From assembly GCF_022627325.1 (NCBI RefSeq), contig NZ_JAETZZ010000005.1:1-64000 (forward strand): a stretch of 64,000 nucleotides of DNA, given 5' to 3'. Both the position numbers and the translations under genes were made by a program. This DNA is from Pseudomonas putida (GTDB lineage: Bacteria; Pseudomonadota; Gammaproteobacteria; Pseudomonadales; Pseudomonadaceae). The notes beneath the pieces were generated by a model. That model had not been told where the DNA came from. It worked only from the letters and a program-made list of their open reading frames with translations, and did not search any database. Shown piece by piece: positions 26,901 through 56,442 of the stretch (positions are counted from its first letter, which is position 1; the number at the start of each line of letters is the position of its first letter).

Positions 26901-29900
26901 AAGCTCGACCGCAAGGCCCTGCCGGTGGTCGACGACAGCCCGGCACAGGCTCGCTACCAGGCGCCGGCGAGTGACCTGCAACGCCAGGTTGCGGCTACCT
27001 GGGCCGAGCTGTTGAAGGCCGAACGGGTCGGGCTGGAGGATGATTTCTTCGCCCTGGGCGGGCATTCGTTGCTGGTGGCGCGGGCGGTCTCGCGCCTGCG
27101 CCACGAGCTGGCGCTGAACTTCCCCCTGCGCCTGCTGTTCGACCAGCCGCGCCTGGGCGACTTCTGCCAGGCCCTGACGCAGCTGCAAACGGCCACCCCG
27201 CTGGCCATGCCGGTACAAACCACGCGCGACCAACTGCCGCTGTCTTACGCCCAGGAGCGCCAGTGGCTGCTGTGGAAGCTGGCCCCAGACAGCAGCGCCT
27301 ACCACATTCCCAGCGTACTGCGCCTGCGCGGCCCGCTGGATATCACCGCCCTGAACCGAGCCTTCGACCAACTGATCGCCCGCCATGAAGCGCTGCGTAC
27401 CTGCTTCACCCTCGAAGGTGAGCAGCCGCGCCAGCACATCCTCGCCCCCTGGTCGCTGAACGTGCAAGGCGTGCCGCTTGAAGAAAGCCAGTGCCAGGCC
27501 TTCATCACAGGCCTGCTCGGCCAGCCCTTCGACCTGGCCAGCGGCCCGCTGCTGCGCGTAGGCCTGGCACGCCTGGCGGCCGACGACCACGTGCTGGTGC
27601 TGGTGCAGCACCACATCGTCTCCGATGCCTGGTCGATGCAGGTGATGGTCCGCGAGCTGTGCGCGCTCTATCAAGGCCAGGCCTTGCCCGCACTGGCTCT
27701 GCAATATGCCGACTTCGCGGCCTGGCAGCGTCGCTGGCTGGATGACGGCGAACGCGAGCGCCAGCTGGCCTACTGGCGCACACGCCTGGCCGGTGAGCAA
27801 CCGGTGCTCGAGCTGCCCTGCGATCACCCCCGCCGCGACGATGCCAAGCGCCCGGCGGCACGCTTGCATCTGGCATTGCCCACGGCACTGGGCGAAGCGG
27901 TGCAACGCTTCGCCAGCGCACACCAGGCGACAGTGCCGATGGTGCTGCTGGCGGCCTGGCAGGCCCTGTTGCACCGCTACAGCGGCCAGCCGGACATCCG
28001 CATCGGCGTACCGCTGGCCAACCGCAACCGCCTGGAAACCGAGCAATTGATCGGCTTCTTCGTCAACACGCTGGTGATGCGCGCCGAGTGCACGGCCGAC
28101 CTGTCGTTTGCCGGGCTGCTGGCGCAGACCCGCCAGGCCATGGTCGAAGCCCAGGACCACCAGGACCTGCCCTACGAGCAACTGCTCGAAGCCCTGCTGC
28201 CCCAGCGCGGCCCACGCCAGGGCTTGTTCCAGGTGCTGTACAACCACCACCAGGCAGCCGACGCCACGCCACTGGGTGCGCTGCGCCTGGAGGCACTGGA
28301 CAGCCAACCCCAGGAGGCCCAGTTCGACCTGGCGCTAAGCACAGCCCAGGATGAACAAGGCCTGAGCGCCAGTTTTACCTACGACCGTACGCTGTTCGAC
28401 GCTACGACCCTGCAACGCCTGGCCAGGCACTGGCTGAACCTGCTCGAACAGGCCTTGGCCCAGCCCGGGCTGCCGCTCGCCCGGCTGGCCCTGATGGACC
28501 CGGCCGAACGCCTGCAGGTCCAAGAGGCCTGGAACGGCGCCCCGGTCGCCCACCCACAAACGCAAGCACTGGCTGCACGCATCGAATCCCAGGCACAACG
28601 CCAGCCGCAGGCCGTTGCCCTGCGCTATCAGGGCCAGGCCTTGAGCTACGCCGAGCTCAACCAGCGCGCCAACCGCCTGGCACACCGCCTGATCGCGGCG
28701 GGCGTGGGCGCCGATGTGTCGGTGGGCCTGGCCGCCGAGCGCGGCTTCGCGCTGATCGTCGGCATGCTGGCCATCCTCAAGGCCGGCGGCGCCTACGTGC
28801 CGCTCGACCCCGCGCACCCGGCAGAGCGCCTGGCTTTCGTGGTCCGCGACAGCGGCATCGAGGTGCTGCTCGACCAACCTGGCCTGCTCGCCGAACTGCC
28901 CGCGCACGATGGGCTGCTGCGCCTGGATCTGGAGGCCGGCTACGACGACCAGCCGGTGCACAACCCCGCGCCGCGCAGCAGCGTCGACAACCTCGCCTAC
29001 ATCATCTACACCTCCGGCTCCACTGGCCTGCCCAAAGGCACGCTGCTCAGCCAGCGCAATGTCCTGAGGCTGTTCAGCGCCTGCGATCGCTGGTTCCGCT
29101 TCGACCACGATGACGTCTGGACCTTGTTCCACTCCTTTGCCTTCGACTTTTCGGTGTGGGAGATCTTTGGTGCGCTGCTGCATGGAGGCCGCCTGGTGAT
29201 CGTGCCGCACGCCTTGAGCCGCGACCCGCAGGGGTTCCTGCAACTGCTGGTGGACGAGCGTGTGAGCGTACTCAACCAGACGCCATCGGCATTCAAACCC
29301 CTGACCCAGGCCGCGTGCAGCGCCGCCTCGGCAGACCTTGCCCTGCGTCATGTGATCTTCGGCGGCGAAGCGCTCGACGTGGCGGCACTGCGCCCCTGGT
29401 TCGAGCGCTTCGGCGCACAGCGGCCACAACTGGTGAACATGTACGGCATCACCGAAACCACGGTGCACGTCACCTATCGACCAATTGGCCTGGATGATGT
29501 GAACCGCACGCTGAGCCCGATCGGCGAACTGATCGACGACCTCAGCGGCTACCTGCTCGACGGCGAGCTCGAACCGGTTCCGGCGGGCTGCATCGGCGAG
29601 CTGTACATCGGCCAGGCGGGCCTTGCCCGAGGCTACCTCAACCGCGCCGGGCTGAGCGCTACGCGTTTCATCGCCAACCCGTTCTCCTCCCAGCCCGGCA
29701 GCCGCCTATACCGCACCGGCGACCTGGCGCGCCGCCGCAGCGACGGCACCCTCGAATACATCGGGCGCATCGACCAACAGGTGAAGGTGCGCGGCTTCCG
29801 TATCGAACTGGGCGAAGTCGAGGCCAGCCTGCTGGCGCAGCCGGCGGTGGCCCAGGCGGTGGTGATCGCCGACCAGGGGCCCGCCGGCACCCGCCTGCTC

Positions 29901-30388
29901 GCCTACCTGGTAGCGCATCACGGCCAGGGCGGCGACACCGCCACCCTGCGCGCCGCGCTCAAGGCGCAGCTACCCGACTACATGGTCCCGGCCCACTGCA
30001 TGTGGCTCGAACAGCTGCCCCTGACCGTCAACGGCAAGCTCGACCGCAGCGCCCTGCCGGCACCGGCCGACAGCCCTGCCCAACGCCCCTACCGCGCGCC
30101 CCACACAGCGTTGCAAGTGCAACTGGCAGGCATCTGGCAACAGGTGCTCGGTGTGCAGGCGGTGGGCCTGGACGACGACTTTTTCGAGCTGGGCGGCCAT
30201 TCGCTGCTGGTGATCAACGTCGTCTCGCGCATCCAGCTGGAGCTGGGCCGCGAGCTGACCCCACAGGCCCTGTTCCAGCACCCGACCCTTCAAGCCCTGG
30301 CGCTGCACCTGGACACCACTACAACCGCGGTCGATGAAAACAAGCTCGACACCCTCGAAGCCTGGCTCGACGAAATGGAGGAACACTG

Positions 30389-30389
<1 letters not shown>
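23979..30389 (+). CDS. Pyoverdine NRPS 1: C-A(Gly)-T-C-A(Thr)-T
   Basis: 2136 residues, two modules. C1 is about 37-470 (HHIVSDA near 165), A1 about 490-985, T1 Ser near 1030 (GGHSLL). C2 is about 1086-1515 (HHIVSDA near 1211), A2 about 1540-2030, T2 Ser near 2075. Read against the PheA positions, A1 gives DILQLGLIWK (glycine) and A2 gives DFWNIGMVHK (threonine). No epimerase or thioesterase is present, so both residues should stay L/achiral and pass to the next enzyme. Colinearity places Gly-Thr after beta-OH-Asp and before the second serine. The TGA overlaps the next ATG by one base. The N-terminus lacks the LPLEKRR-type leader seen in NRPS 2 and 3. Confidence 0.95.
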
Positions 30390-38950
<8,561 letters not shown>

Positions 38951-38956
38951 ACCTGC

Positions 38957-38981
38957 GCCCGGCCGCCCTGTGCGGCCGGGC
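38957..38981 (+). terminator. Hairpin between NRPS 2 and the hydrolase gene
   Basis: GCCCGGCCG (38957-38965) and CGGCCGGGC (38973-38981) form a perfect 9-bp stem with a 7-base loop, followed by CTTTAT. The T-run is poor, so it may weaken rather than stop transcription into the hydrolase gene. Confidence 0.5.
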
Positions 38982-39010
38982 CTTTATCCAACACTGTGAA
39001 GGAAACCCGA

Positions 39011-39958
39011 ATGTCCCTGGATTGCGATCTGGAAGCGTTCCTGGAACTGGCCGAACTCGGCCGCCTGACGGGCAAGAGCCAGCCCATGCATCAGTTGAGC
39101 ATCGCCCAGGCACGGGCGGAGTTCGAAAACGCCTCGCGTCTGCTCGACCCCGACCCTCCCGCCCATGTCGACGTGCGCGCCCTGCAGTTCAGTTGCCGCG
39201 AGGGTGCGCAGTTGCCCGCCCGCCTCTATGTGCGCCCGGGCGTCACGCCCAAGGCCACCCTGTTCTACCTGCATGGCGGTGGTTATGTGGTCGGCAGCCT
39301 GGACTCGCATGACTGCGTGTGCCGGCGCCTGGCCTGCCTGGGTGACTATGCGGTGTTCGCTCCGCACTACCGGCTGGCGCCCGAGCAGCCGTTCCCAACG
39401 GCACTGCACGATTGCCAGGACGCCGCCCTCTGGCTGCAGCACAACGCTACCGAGCTAGGCCTGCCGAGCGCGCTGGTGCTGGCCGGCGACAGCGCGGGTG
39501 CTACGCTGGCCACGGTTCTGGCGATCGAAGCCGCGCAACACCCCCAGGCCATGGCAGTCAAAGCGCAGCTACTGTTCTACCCGGTAGCCGAAAGCAACAC
39601 TCGACGCGCTTCGCACCGGCAGTATGGCGAGGGTTACCTGCTGGAGAGCGGTACGCTGGACTGGTTCTACGAGCATTACCTGGGCGCCAGCCAAGCGCAC
39701 ACTGACTGGCGCGCCTCGCCCCTGCTGCACCCGGCGTTGCCAGCCATGGCGCCGGCCTATGTGAACCTGGCCCAGTACGACCCGTTGTTCGATGAAGGCC
39801 TGGACTATGCGCGCAAGCTCGAGGCGAGCGCCACACCGACCACGCTGCGTATCGAGGCGGGGTTGACCCACGATTTTCTGCGCATGTCGGGTATCACCGG
39901 GGCGACTGGCGAGGTGTATGCGGCTGCAGGATGCTGGTTGGAGCAGGTGCTGGCTTGA
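39011..39958 (+). CDS. Alpha/beta hydrolase of the HSL/GDSAG family
   Basis: 315 residues from ATG 39011, preceded by GAAGGAAAC; a GTG at 38996 is less likely. HGGGYVVGS (His88) is the oxyanion motif of the hormone-sensitive-lipase family. The nucleophile is Ser161 in LAGDSAGATLA; likely partners are Asp257 (AQYDPLFDEG) and His287 (LTHDFLRM). There is no signal peptide, so it should be cytoplasmic. It lies 60 bases after the terminal NRPS with no promoter of its own recognised, so it is probably read from the pyoverdine promoter. A role as editing or ester-cleaving hydrolase in siderophore metabolism is inference only. Confidence 0.85.
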   Translation: MSLDCDLEAFLELAELGRLTGKSQPMHQLSIAQARAEFENASRLLDPDPPAHVDVRALQFSCREGAQLPARLYVRPGVTPKATLFYLHGGGYVVGSLDSHDCVCRRLACLGDYAVFAPHYRLAPEQPFPTALHDCQDAALWLQHNATELGLPSALVLAGDSAGATLATVLAIEAAQHPQAMAVKAQLLFYPVAESNTRRASHRQYGEGYLLESGTLDWFYEHYLGASQAHTDWRASPLLHPALPAMAPAYVNLAQYDPLFDEGLDYARKLEASATPTTLRIEAGLTHDFLRMSGITGATGEVYAAAGCWLEQVLA

Positions 39959-39992
39959 GCAGCAAGCCTGATGCCCGTAGGGCAAGCGATCT

Positions 39993-40028
39993 GGGGCCGC
40001 CATGCGGCCCATCGCCGGCAAGCCGGCC
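39993..40028 (-). repeat. REP-like element, copy 2
   Basis: GGGGCCGCCATGCGGCCC, then GCCGGCAAGCCGGC: the REP layout of copy 1 in the opposite orientation. With copy 3 it forms an inverted pair between the convergent hydrolase and fpvA genes. Confidence 0.8.
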
Positions 40029-40074
40029 CACAGAATCCGCGCAGTTCTTGAGGCTTGCGCTATACCTGCAGGAC

Positions 40075-40107
40075 CCGGCTTGCCGGCGATGGGCTGCATG
40101 GCAGCCC
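40075..40107 (+). repeat. REP-like element, copy 3
   Basis: CCGGCTTGCCGGC, GAT, GGGCTGCATGGCAGCCC. It is oriented opposite to copy 2, which lies 46 bases away. Confidence 0.8.
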
Positions 40108-40125
40108 TGATTACGCTGGCTGAAA

Positions 40126-42657
40126 TCAGTACGTCGCGCGTACCGTCAGCATGAAGTTGCGCGGATCGCCGTAGTAGTTGCCATAGGTCGAGGTACCGAC
40201 GGTCTGGTAGTACTTCTTGTCGAACAGGTTGTTGCCGTTGAGGGTCACATTCCAGTGCTCGTCGATGCGGTAGTCGACCATCGCATTCCAGATCGCATAC
40301 CCGCTCTGCTGGTATTCGAAAGGCACATTCGACTGCACCACGTTGCCCAGGCCGTCATAGGTCGCAGCAGTACCGCTGACCTTGGTCGCGCTCTGGATGT
40401 CCACACCACCCCCGACGCGGAAGTCGTTCAACACACCGGGCAGGCGGTAGGTGGTGAACAGCTTGGCCATGTGCTTGGGCGTGACCGTGCTCAACGCAGA
40501 GCCAGTGTCGCGGTTCTTGTTGATGTTCAGGGTGTAGCTGGCCATCATCATCCATTCCGGCAGGATTTCGCCGGAAATTTCCATGTCGATGCCCTTGCTG
40601 ATGGTTTCCCCACCATTGACGTAACAGCAGTTACCGCCGAATGCCACCTGGCTCAACGGGTAGTTCGGGTCCTGCACCGCCTGGTCTTCACGCTTGGTGT
40701 AGTACAGCGCGATACTGGTGTTGACCGCGCCGCCAAACAGCTCGCCCTTGACACCGGTCTCGTAGGTTTTGCCGGTCATCGGGTCCAGCGTGCTGCCGGA
40801 GGTCGCAGGCCCGGCCAGCAGGTTCTGCTGTGGCTTGAAGATCTCGGCGTAGCTGGCATAAGCGGCCCACTCGTCCGTCAGGTCATAGACGATGCCACCA
40901 AACGGGGTGACTTTGGTCGGCTCGCGCATGTCCACCCGCGACTGCTGGGTCCAGGTCCCGGCGGCGTCTGCCGTCTGGTAGGTCTGGTCGAACTTGTAGC
41001 GCTGTGCCCGGGCACCGACGATCAGGTGCAACGGCTCGGCCAGTTGCAGGCGCAGGCTCGAGTACAAGCCATATTGAGTCTGGCTGTTGGGTTTGTAGTC
41101 GCGGCTGATGGCCGGGCGGGCGCCAGGATCATCCCATGGGGTGGAGTCCGGGTCGAACACATTGACCGGGCCGCCGGCAGTGGTGAAGCGGCCAGTGCCG
41201 CGCCAGCGGCTGTCGATCTCTTGATAGTCACCCCCCACCACCAGGCGGTGGTCGAGGCCGAACATGCTGAAGTCGCCGGAGACGTTGACGTCCCAGAGGT
41301 TCTGCTCGCTCCACTGGGTGTTGTAGGTGCCGTAGCGGGTCACGCCGACGCCGGTGACCGGGTTCACCGAGCCCAGCGTGGTGGCGTTGTTGGTGGTGAT
41401 GGTGTCGTAGATGTTGGTGTAGCTCAGGTTGAGCTTCCAGTCATCGTTCAGGCGATGGTCGACCTTGGCGAAGTACTCGCGGGAAAAGCCGTCCGCGTAC
41501 GCCCAGGTGGTAGACAGCCCGGTATGGCGCGGCAGGCCAAGGTCGGCACCGTCGCTGTAGCGTGGCACGGCCGAGGCGGTGCCGGTCTCGTGGACCTTGT
41601 TGAAACGCAAGCCGGCGGTGAGCATGGTGTCGTCGGTGACATCGGCTTCAAGCACGCCATAGAAGAACGGCTTGTCGGTGGCACGGTTGTCGACGAAGTA
41701 CTGGCGGTCCTGATAGGCCACCACCATGCGGCCGCGCAGCTTGCCATCGAAGCCCAGCGGGCCGGTCACGTCCAGCTCGCTGCGGTAGTTGTCCCAGCTG
41801 CCCGCCGAGGCGGTGAACTTGAGCTGGTAGAAGTCCAGCGGGCGCTTGCGCACCAGGTTGATGATACCGCCCGGGTCACCGGTGCCGCCAAACAGCGCGC
41901 TGGCGCCACGCAGTACTTCCACGTGGTCGAACTCGGCGATGTCGTAAATGTTCGACGCGTAGAAGCTGCCGGCGGTGGTACCCAACGCCATGGGGGCGGC
42001 ACCGTCGAGCTGGATGTTCTGGATCGGGAAGCCGCGCGAGTAGAAGTCCTGGATACGGAAGGTGTTGCTCTGCACCGTCACACCCGGCACGGCCTTCATC
42101 GCATCGTTGATGTCGGTGAACTGGCGGTCTTCGATGACCTGGCGGGTGATCACCGACACCGATTGTGGGGTTTCTTTCAACGAGGTCGGGCTTTTCGAGC
42201 CGACGCTGGTCAGGCCCGGCGTGTAGGAGCCAGTGTTCTCGGTCGCCTGGCCCATGCCCTGGCCCATGATGGTGGTTTCGCCAATGACCAGCGCACCGGC
42301 GCCGACGTCACTGGTGTCGGTGCTGATCAGCAGGACCGAATTGTTCTCGATACGGTACGTAAGGCCTGCGCCTTCCAGCAGTTGCGACAGGGCCTGGTCC
42401 GGCTCCATGGTGCCGCTGACCTTCGGTGCACGCTTGCCGCTGACCAGGTCGGGCGAGTAGACCATCTGCAGGCCGGTCTGCTGGCCAAGGGCGATCAGTG
42501 CCTGGTCCAGCGGTTGGGCTGCGATGTCCACCGCCACCGGCTGGGCATGGGCGTGGGCCATGGCCAGGCTCAGCACCAGTGCCGAGGCACGCAGGCTCCA
42601 CTTCGATGGCCCGGCGGCCAAGGCTGCCCCCTTGTTTCGCATACGTTTGGACTTCAT
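40126..42657 (-). CDS. fpvA: TonB-dependent ferripyoverdine receptor with signalling domain
   Basis: 843 residues. After the signal peptide (about 1-38, ending AHAQ), residues 40-115 form a secretin/TonB N-terminal (STN) signalling domain (DIAAQPLDQALIALGQQTGLQMVY, GTMEPDQALSQLLEGAGL). A plug follows (KETPQSVSVITRQVIEDR, VPGVTVQ, VEVLRGASALFGGTGDPGGIINLVRKRP), then a 22-strand-type barrel ending GDPRNFMLTVRATY with a terminal aromatic. It imports ferripyoverdine, and the STN domain passes the ligand signal to an anti-sigma factor. No PvdS box lies upstream; control by FpvI is expected. Its place inside the pyoverdine cluster supports FpvA, but ligand specificity cannot be read. Confidence 0.92.
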   Translation of the reverse strand: MKSKRMRNKGAALAAGPSKWSLRASALVLSLAMAHAHAQPVAVDIAAQPLDQALIALGQQTGLQMVYSPDLVSGKRAPKVSGTMEPDQALSQLLEGAGLTYRIENNSVLLISTDTSDVGAGALVIGETTIMGQGMGQATENTGSYTPGLTSVGSKSPTSLKETPQSVSVITRQVIEDRQFTDINDAMKAVPGVTVQSNTFRIQDFYSRGFPIQNIQLDGAAPMALGTTAGSFYASNIYDIAEFDHVEVLRGASALFGGTGDPGGIINLVRKRPLDFYQLKFTASAGSWDNYRSELDVTGPLGFDGKLRGRMVVAYQDRQYFVDNRATDKPFFYGVLEADVTDDTMLTAGLRFNKVHETGTASAVPRYSDGADLGLPRHTGLSTTWAYADGFSREYFAKVDHRLNDDWKLNLSYTNIYDTITTNNATTLGSVNPVTGVGVTRYGTYNTQWSEQNLWDVNVSGDFSMFGLDHRLVVGGDYQEIDSRWRGTGRFTTAGGPVNVFDPDSTPWDDPGARPAISRDYKPNSQTQYGLYSSLRLQLAEPLHLIVGARAQRYKFDQTYQTADAAGTWTQQSRVDMREPTKVTPFGGIVYDLTDEWAAYASYAEIFKPQQNLLAGPATSGSTLDPMTGKTYETGVKGELFGGAVNTSIALYYTKREDQAVQDPNYPLSQVAFGGNCCYVNGGETISKGIDMEISGEILPEWMMMASYTLNINKNRDTGSALSTVTPKHMAKLFTTYRLPGVLNDFRVGGGVDIQSATKVSGTAATYDGLGNVVQSNVPFEYQQSGYAIWNAMVDYRIDEHWNVTLNGNNLFDKKYYQTVGTSTYGNYYGDPRNFMLTVRATY

Positions 42658-42895
42658 GTGCGCGACTGACTCCGAATGTTCTATGAGTGTGTAGGTGACG
42701 GTCTCGACGTACCGTTTCTATAAGAGCCTTACGCGTTCGAGCGACACGTTTTCAGCGGCCTACAGGTAAGACGCACGAACGTTAAAAAAACTGATAACTT
42801 TTTTCATTTACGTTCAAGGTTTCGCAGGCACGGGGTGCTGGAGCTAGCGCTCATGAGAGGCAAGTTGGAGGCTGGTGGCGGTCAGGTGAGCGATT

Positions 42896-42931
42896 GGGGC
42901 CGCTTTGCGGCCCATCGCCGGCAAGCCGGCC
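42896..42931 (-). repeat. REP-like element, copy 4
   Basis: GGGGCCGCTTTGCGGCCC followed by GCCGGCAAGCCGGCC, nearly identical to copy 2 apart from the loop bases of the first hairpin. Confidence 0.8.
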
Positions 42932-43035
42932 ACAGGGATCGCGCCAGCTTTTAGACGTTGAGCAAGACAGTCCAACCCATGATGGCCTGCCCTGGCACAC
43001 CGCCGTTCTTGAGCGCTGCGCGGTAGGGGGTGTGA

Positions 43036-43070
43036 GCCGGCTTGCCGGCGATTGGGCCGCAAAGCGGCCC
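43036..43070 (+). repeat. REP-like element, copy 5
   Basis: GCCGGCTTGCCGGC, GATT, GGGCCGCAAAGCGGCCC. It forms an inverted pair with copy 4 and lies 18 bases after the end of the minus-strand NRPS operon, where it could protect the transcript end. Confidence 0.8.
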
Positions 43071-43087
43071 TATGAACGCTGATCGAG

Positions 43088-46000
43088 CTATGCGGTGACG
43101 TTCTTCGCCTTGGCCAGCATCTGCTCTTTTTCCTCAGGGCTCATGCGCTCCAGTTGCAGGCGCGCCTGGGCAATCTTGAGCAACTGCCCGCGGTTTGCCT
43201 CGTTGGCCTGCAACGCCTCGGCCAGCCCCGCCACGGTGGGGTGCTCGAAGACCAGCGCCGGCGCCACTTCACAGTTCAGCAACTTACGGATCCCAGCCAC
43301 CAGCTTGATGATCAGCAGCGAATGGCCGCCGGCCGCGAAGAAGTCGGTGTGGATACCGATGCTTTCGCGCCCGAGCAACTGCGCCATGCGCTGGGCCAGC
43401 AATGTCTGCAATGCGTCCTGCGGAGCATCCTGCTGGCCGCCCTCCTGCGGCATTTCCAGCAGCGCGCGACGGTCGAGCTTGCCGTTGGCCAGGCGCGGCA
43501 GGCTCGGCAGGCGACGCAGCTGGGTTGGCACCATGGCCGCTGGCAGGCACTCGGCCAGCCGCGCACGCAGCGAGGCTTCATCGAGCCCATGGCCTTCGCC
43601 GTGCACGACGTAGCAAGCCAGCAGCTCCAACTGCCCGGGCTGGGTTTCAACCGCCAGCACCGCACCTTGAGCAACCCCATCGACCTCCAGCAGGCGCGCT
43701 TCCACTTCGGCCAACTCGACACGGAACCCGCGGATCTTCACCTGATGATCCTGCCGGCCCTGCAGCAGGATGCTGCCATCGGCCTGGTAACGGGCCAGAT
43801 CACCGCTGCGGTACAGGCGCTCGCCGGCTTGCAAGGGGTTGTCGATAAAGCGCGACGCCCCCTGCTCGCCCCCCAGATAACCCCGGCACAGCTGGCGCCC
43901 GGCAACATGCAGTTCACCCAGCTCACCCACGCCCGCCAGTTGCCCTGCAGGCGTCAGCACGTAAACGCGGTTGCCGGCCAGCACCTGGCCCAGGCTCGCC
44001 ATCGGCGCGTCGGCCCGCAGTGGCTGGACCAGCACGCCGACCGTGGCTTCGGTCGGGCCATAGTGGTTGAACACCCGAGCCTGAGGCGCCAGCCGTGCGA
44101 TGCGCGCCAGCAACTGCACACTCGGCGCTTCGCCGCCCAGGACCAGGGTCGCTGGCAGGCAAGGCTGCGCGCTGTCGAGCAGCGCCGCCAGGTGCGACGG
44201 CACGATTTTCAGGCAATCGATACCTTCGTCGCGCACGAACGCGGCAAACGCTGCCGGGTCCTGCATCACGGCGTCGCTGGCAACGTGCAACGTGGCGCCC
44301 ACCTGCAAGGCGCCGAACAGGCTGGTGTGGCCGAGGTCGGCCGCCACCGTGGCGCTGAACGCAAAGTGCCTGCAGGCCGAAAGGTCCAAAGCCTGCTCAG
44401 CGGCCTGCAGGTACCCGGCCAGTTGCCCATGCTCGATGACCACCCCCTTGGGCTCACCGGTCGAACCTGAGGTAAACAGTACATAGGCTGCCGTATCGGC
44501 CGTGAGCACTTGCGCCTCGAACGACGCTGAAGTGTCCGCGAGCTGCTCGAACAGCGTGGCATCGACCTGCAACTGCGCGCCGGCCAAGCGGCTGACCTGC
44601 TCACGTCGCGCAGCGGGCCAGAGTGGGTCGAGCGGCAGGTACGCAGCGCCGCACTTCCAGCAGGCCAGTACCGCCGCCAGCCACTGCACCGAGCGCGGCA
44701 GGGCCAGACCGACCACGCTGGCATTGCCAATGCCCTGGGCCTGCAGGTGGGCGGCCAACGCCGTGGCCAGCTGGTCGAGCTGCTGCCAGCTCCACCCCTG
44801 CCCTTGTTCGATGATCGCCAGCGCCTGGGGCTGTTCGCGCACCCAGCGGGCGACCCGCTCGGGCAGCAGTTCGGTGACCGCTGGCAGTGCGGCCTGGGCG
44901 TTTCGCTCAAGCACCAGACGACGCTGTCGTTCACCGGCAATGCCCAGGCTGACCAAGCTCGCGTCGGGCGTCTGGGCAATGCTTGCCAGCAGCGTGGCGT
45001 ACTGTTCGAGCAGGAGCTGCGCCAGTGCCGGGCTGTGCCACGCGGCCCAGTACTGCAACAGCGCCTGTGGCGCTGCGCGGTCGCTGGCGACCTGCAGCAG
45101 CAGGTCGGGGCCCGCCATCGGCGCGTCAATGCCCACCACCTGCCAACCACCGGCGAGCGGCGGGCAGGCGGGGGTCAGGCAAAAACCGATGGCGGCAGGC
45201 GCCAGCGCGGGCGTCTGCTCGGGGCTGAAGTATTCCTGCCAAGCCGCATGCTGCTCCAGCTGCGCAGCCAGGCCGTGCAGCCAGGTACGCAGTGGCTGCT
45301 CGGCCTGATAGTCGAGCAGCACCGGCAACTGCTTGTGGTACACCCCGGCGCTGCCGGCGAAATAGGCGTAGTCGCCACGGCTGTCGTGGCACCAGTTCAC
45401 CACCTGCGCAGGCTGGCCATCGAGCCGCGCCAGCAGCAGCCACCAGGCTGCCTGCAGCACCCTGTCCAAGGGCAGGCCAAGCCCGGCCAGGCGTGTCAAA
45501 ACGTCCGGGTCGAGGTCTGTGCGGGCCTGCGCGCGCTCACCCCGTGGGCTGCCTGGGGCTGGGCGCCAGGGCAGTTGCTGGGCGCTCGCGGGCTTGCCGT
45601 TCAGCGCGTTCCAGTAGCTGCGCGCAGTGCTGGCGTCTTCATCCACCACCACCTCGCTGCGCCACTGCAGGTATTGTTCGAAATCGCCATCGTCGGTTGT
45701 TTCCAATGCGCCTTGGCAGATCGCCGCAAGGCTTGCAGCCAGCGCCGGCAGGCTGGCAGTGTCGACCAGCGCTGCCAGTACACCCAGCACCAACTGGCAG
45801 CGCCCCTCGGCCTGTTCGCACACCAGCACGGCAACGCCCGCACCGGCCTGCACATCCACCTCACGCTCGAACCAGGCCTGGCGGCCGGCGCTATCGCCCG
45901 CCGCCAGCCACGTCAGCTCCACCCCCGCGGCCTCGCGCTCAAAAAACTGACGCAAGCCGCGATAACCTGCGGCTTGGCCGAAGCGCAGGCGCAGCGCGTC

Positions 46001-46170
46001 ATGCTGGCCCTGCCACTGCTGCAGGGCGGCCCGCAGTGCGGCGGGCACCGGCACGTTGTCGAGCTGCAAGGTGATGCAGCGCGCCGCGTCCTGCCAGCGG
46101 GCAGGCAGTGCAGTCAGCTCGAGCGACTGCATGGGCAACAACGGCAGGCCACTCGTTTCGGCGGTGATGT

Positions 46171-46174
<4 letters not shown>
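43088..46174 (-). CDS. Pyoverdine NRPS 4: interface domain-A(Asp)-T
   Basis: 1028 residues. Residues 1-440 have the length and flanks of a condensation-superfamily domain, but the HHxxxDG site is gone (LVLGVLAALVDTASLP in its place). This fits the interface domain described beside fused aspartyl beta-hydroxylases in siderophore synthetases. The A domain (about 450-925; FTSGSTGEPKG, GEAPS, HYGPTEA) gives code DLTKVGHVGK, that of aspartate. T Ser is at 952 (GGHSLL). A helical tail (QLLKIAQARLQLERMSPEEKEQML) may dock to the next enzyme. The ATG overlaps the NRPS 3 stop (ATGA). Condensation and hydroxylation must be supplied by the end of NRPS 3. Confidence 0.93.
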
Positions 46175-56385
<10,211 letters not shown>

Positions 56386-56442
56386 CAGCTTGCTTTCCGT
56401 ACGAGTGGGGTACCACGGGCAGTGCCCGGCTATCCCTACGAA

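Larger units (their letters stand above)
42658..43087. other. Intergenic region: fpvA promoter side plus REP pair
   Basis: No gene is supported in these 430 bases. The left 200 bases are the fpvA leader and include an AT-rich stretch (42784-42812) unlike the GC-rich surroundings. I found no TAAAT-N16/17-CGT box and no convincing Fur box. The rest holds two REP-like copies in inverted orientation. Confidence 0.6.

Noticed and set aside
40255..42669. 804-codon plus-strand open frame opposite fpvA
   Set aside because: Shadow of the TonB receptor gene, which has clear STN, plug and barrel motifs on the minus strand.
42778..42812. Possible PvdS box upstream of fpvA
   Set aside because: A TAAAT and a CGT are present on the minus strand, but the spacing is 24 bases instead of 16-17, so it does not fit the consensus.
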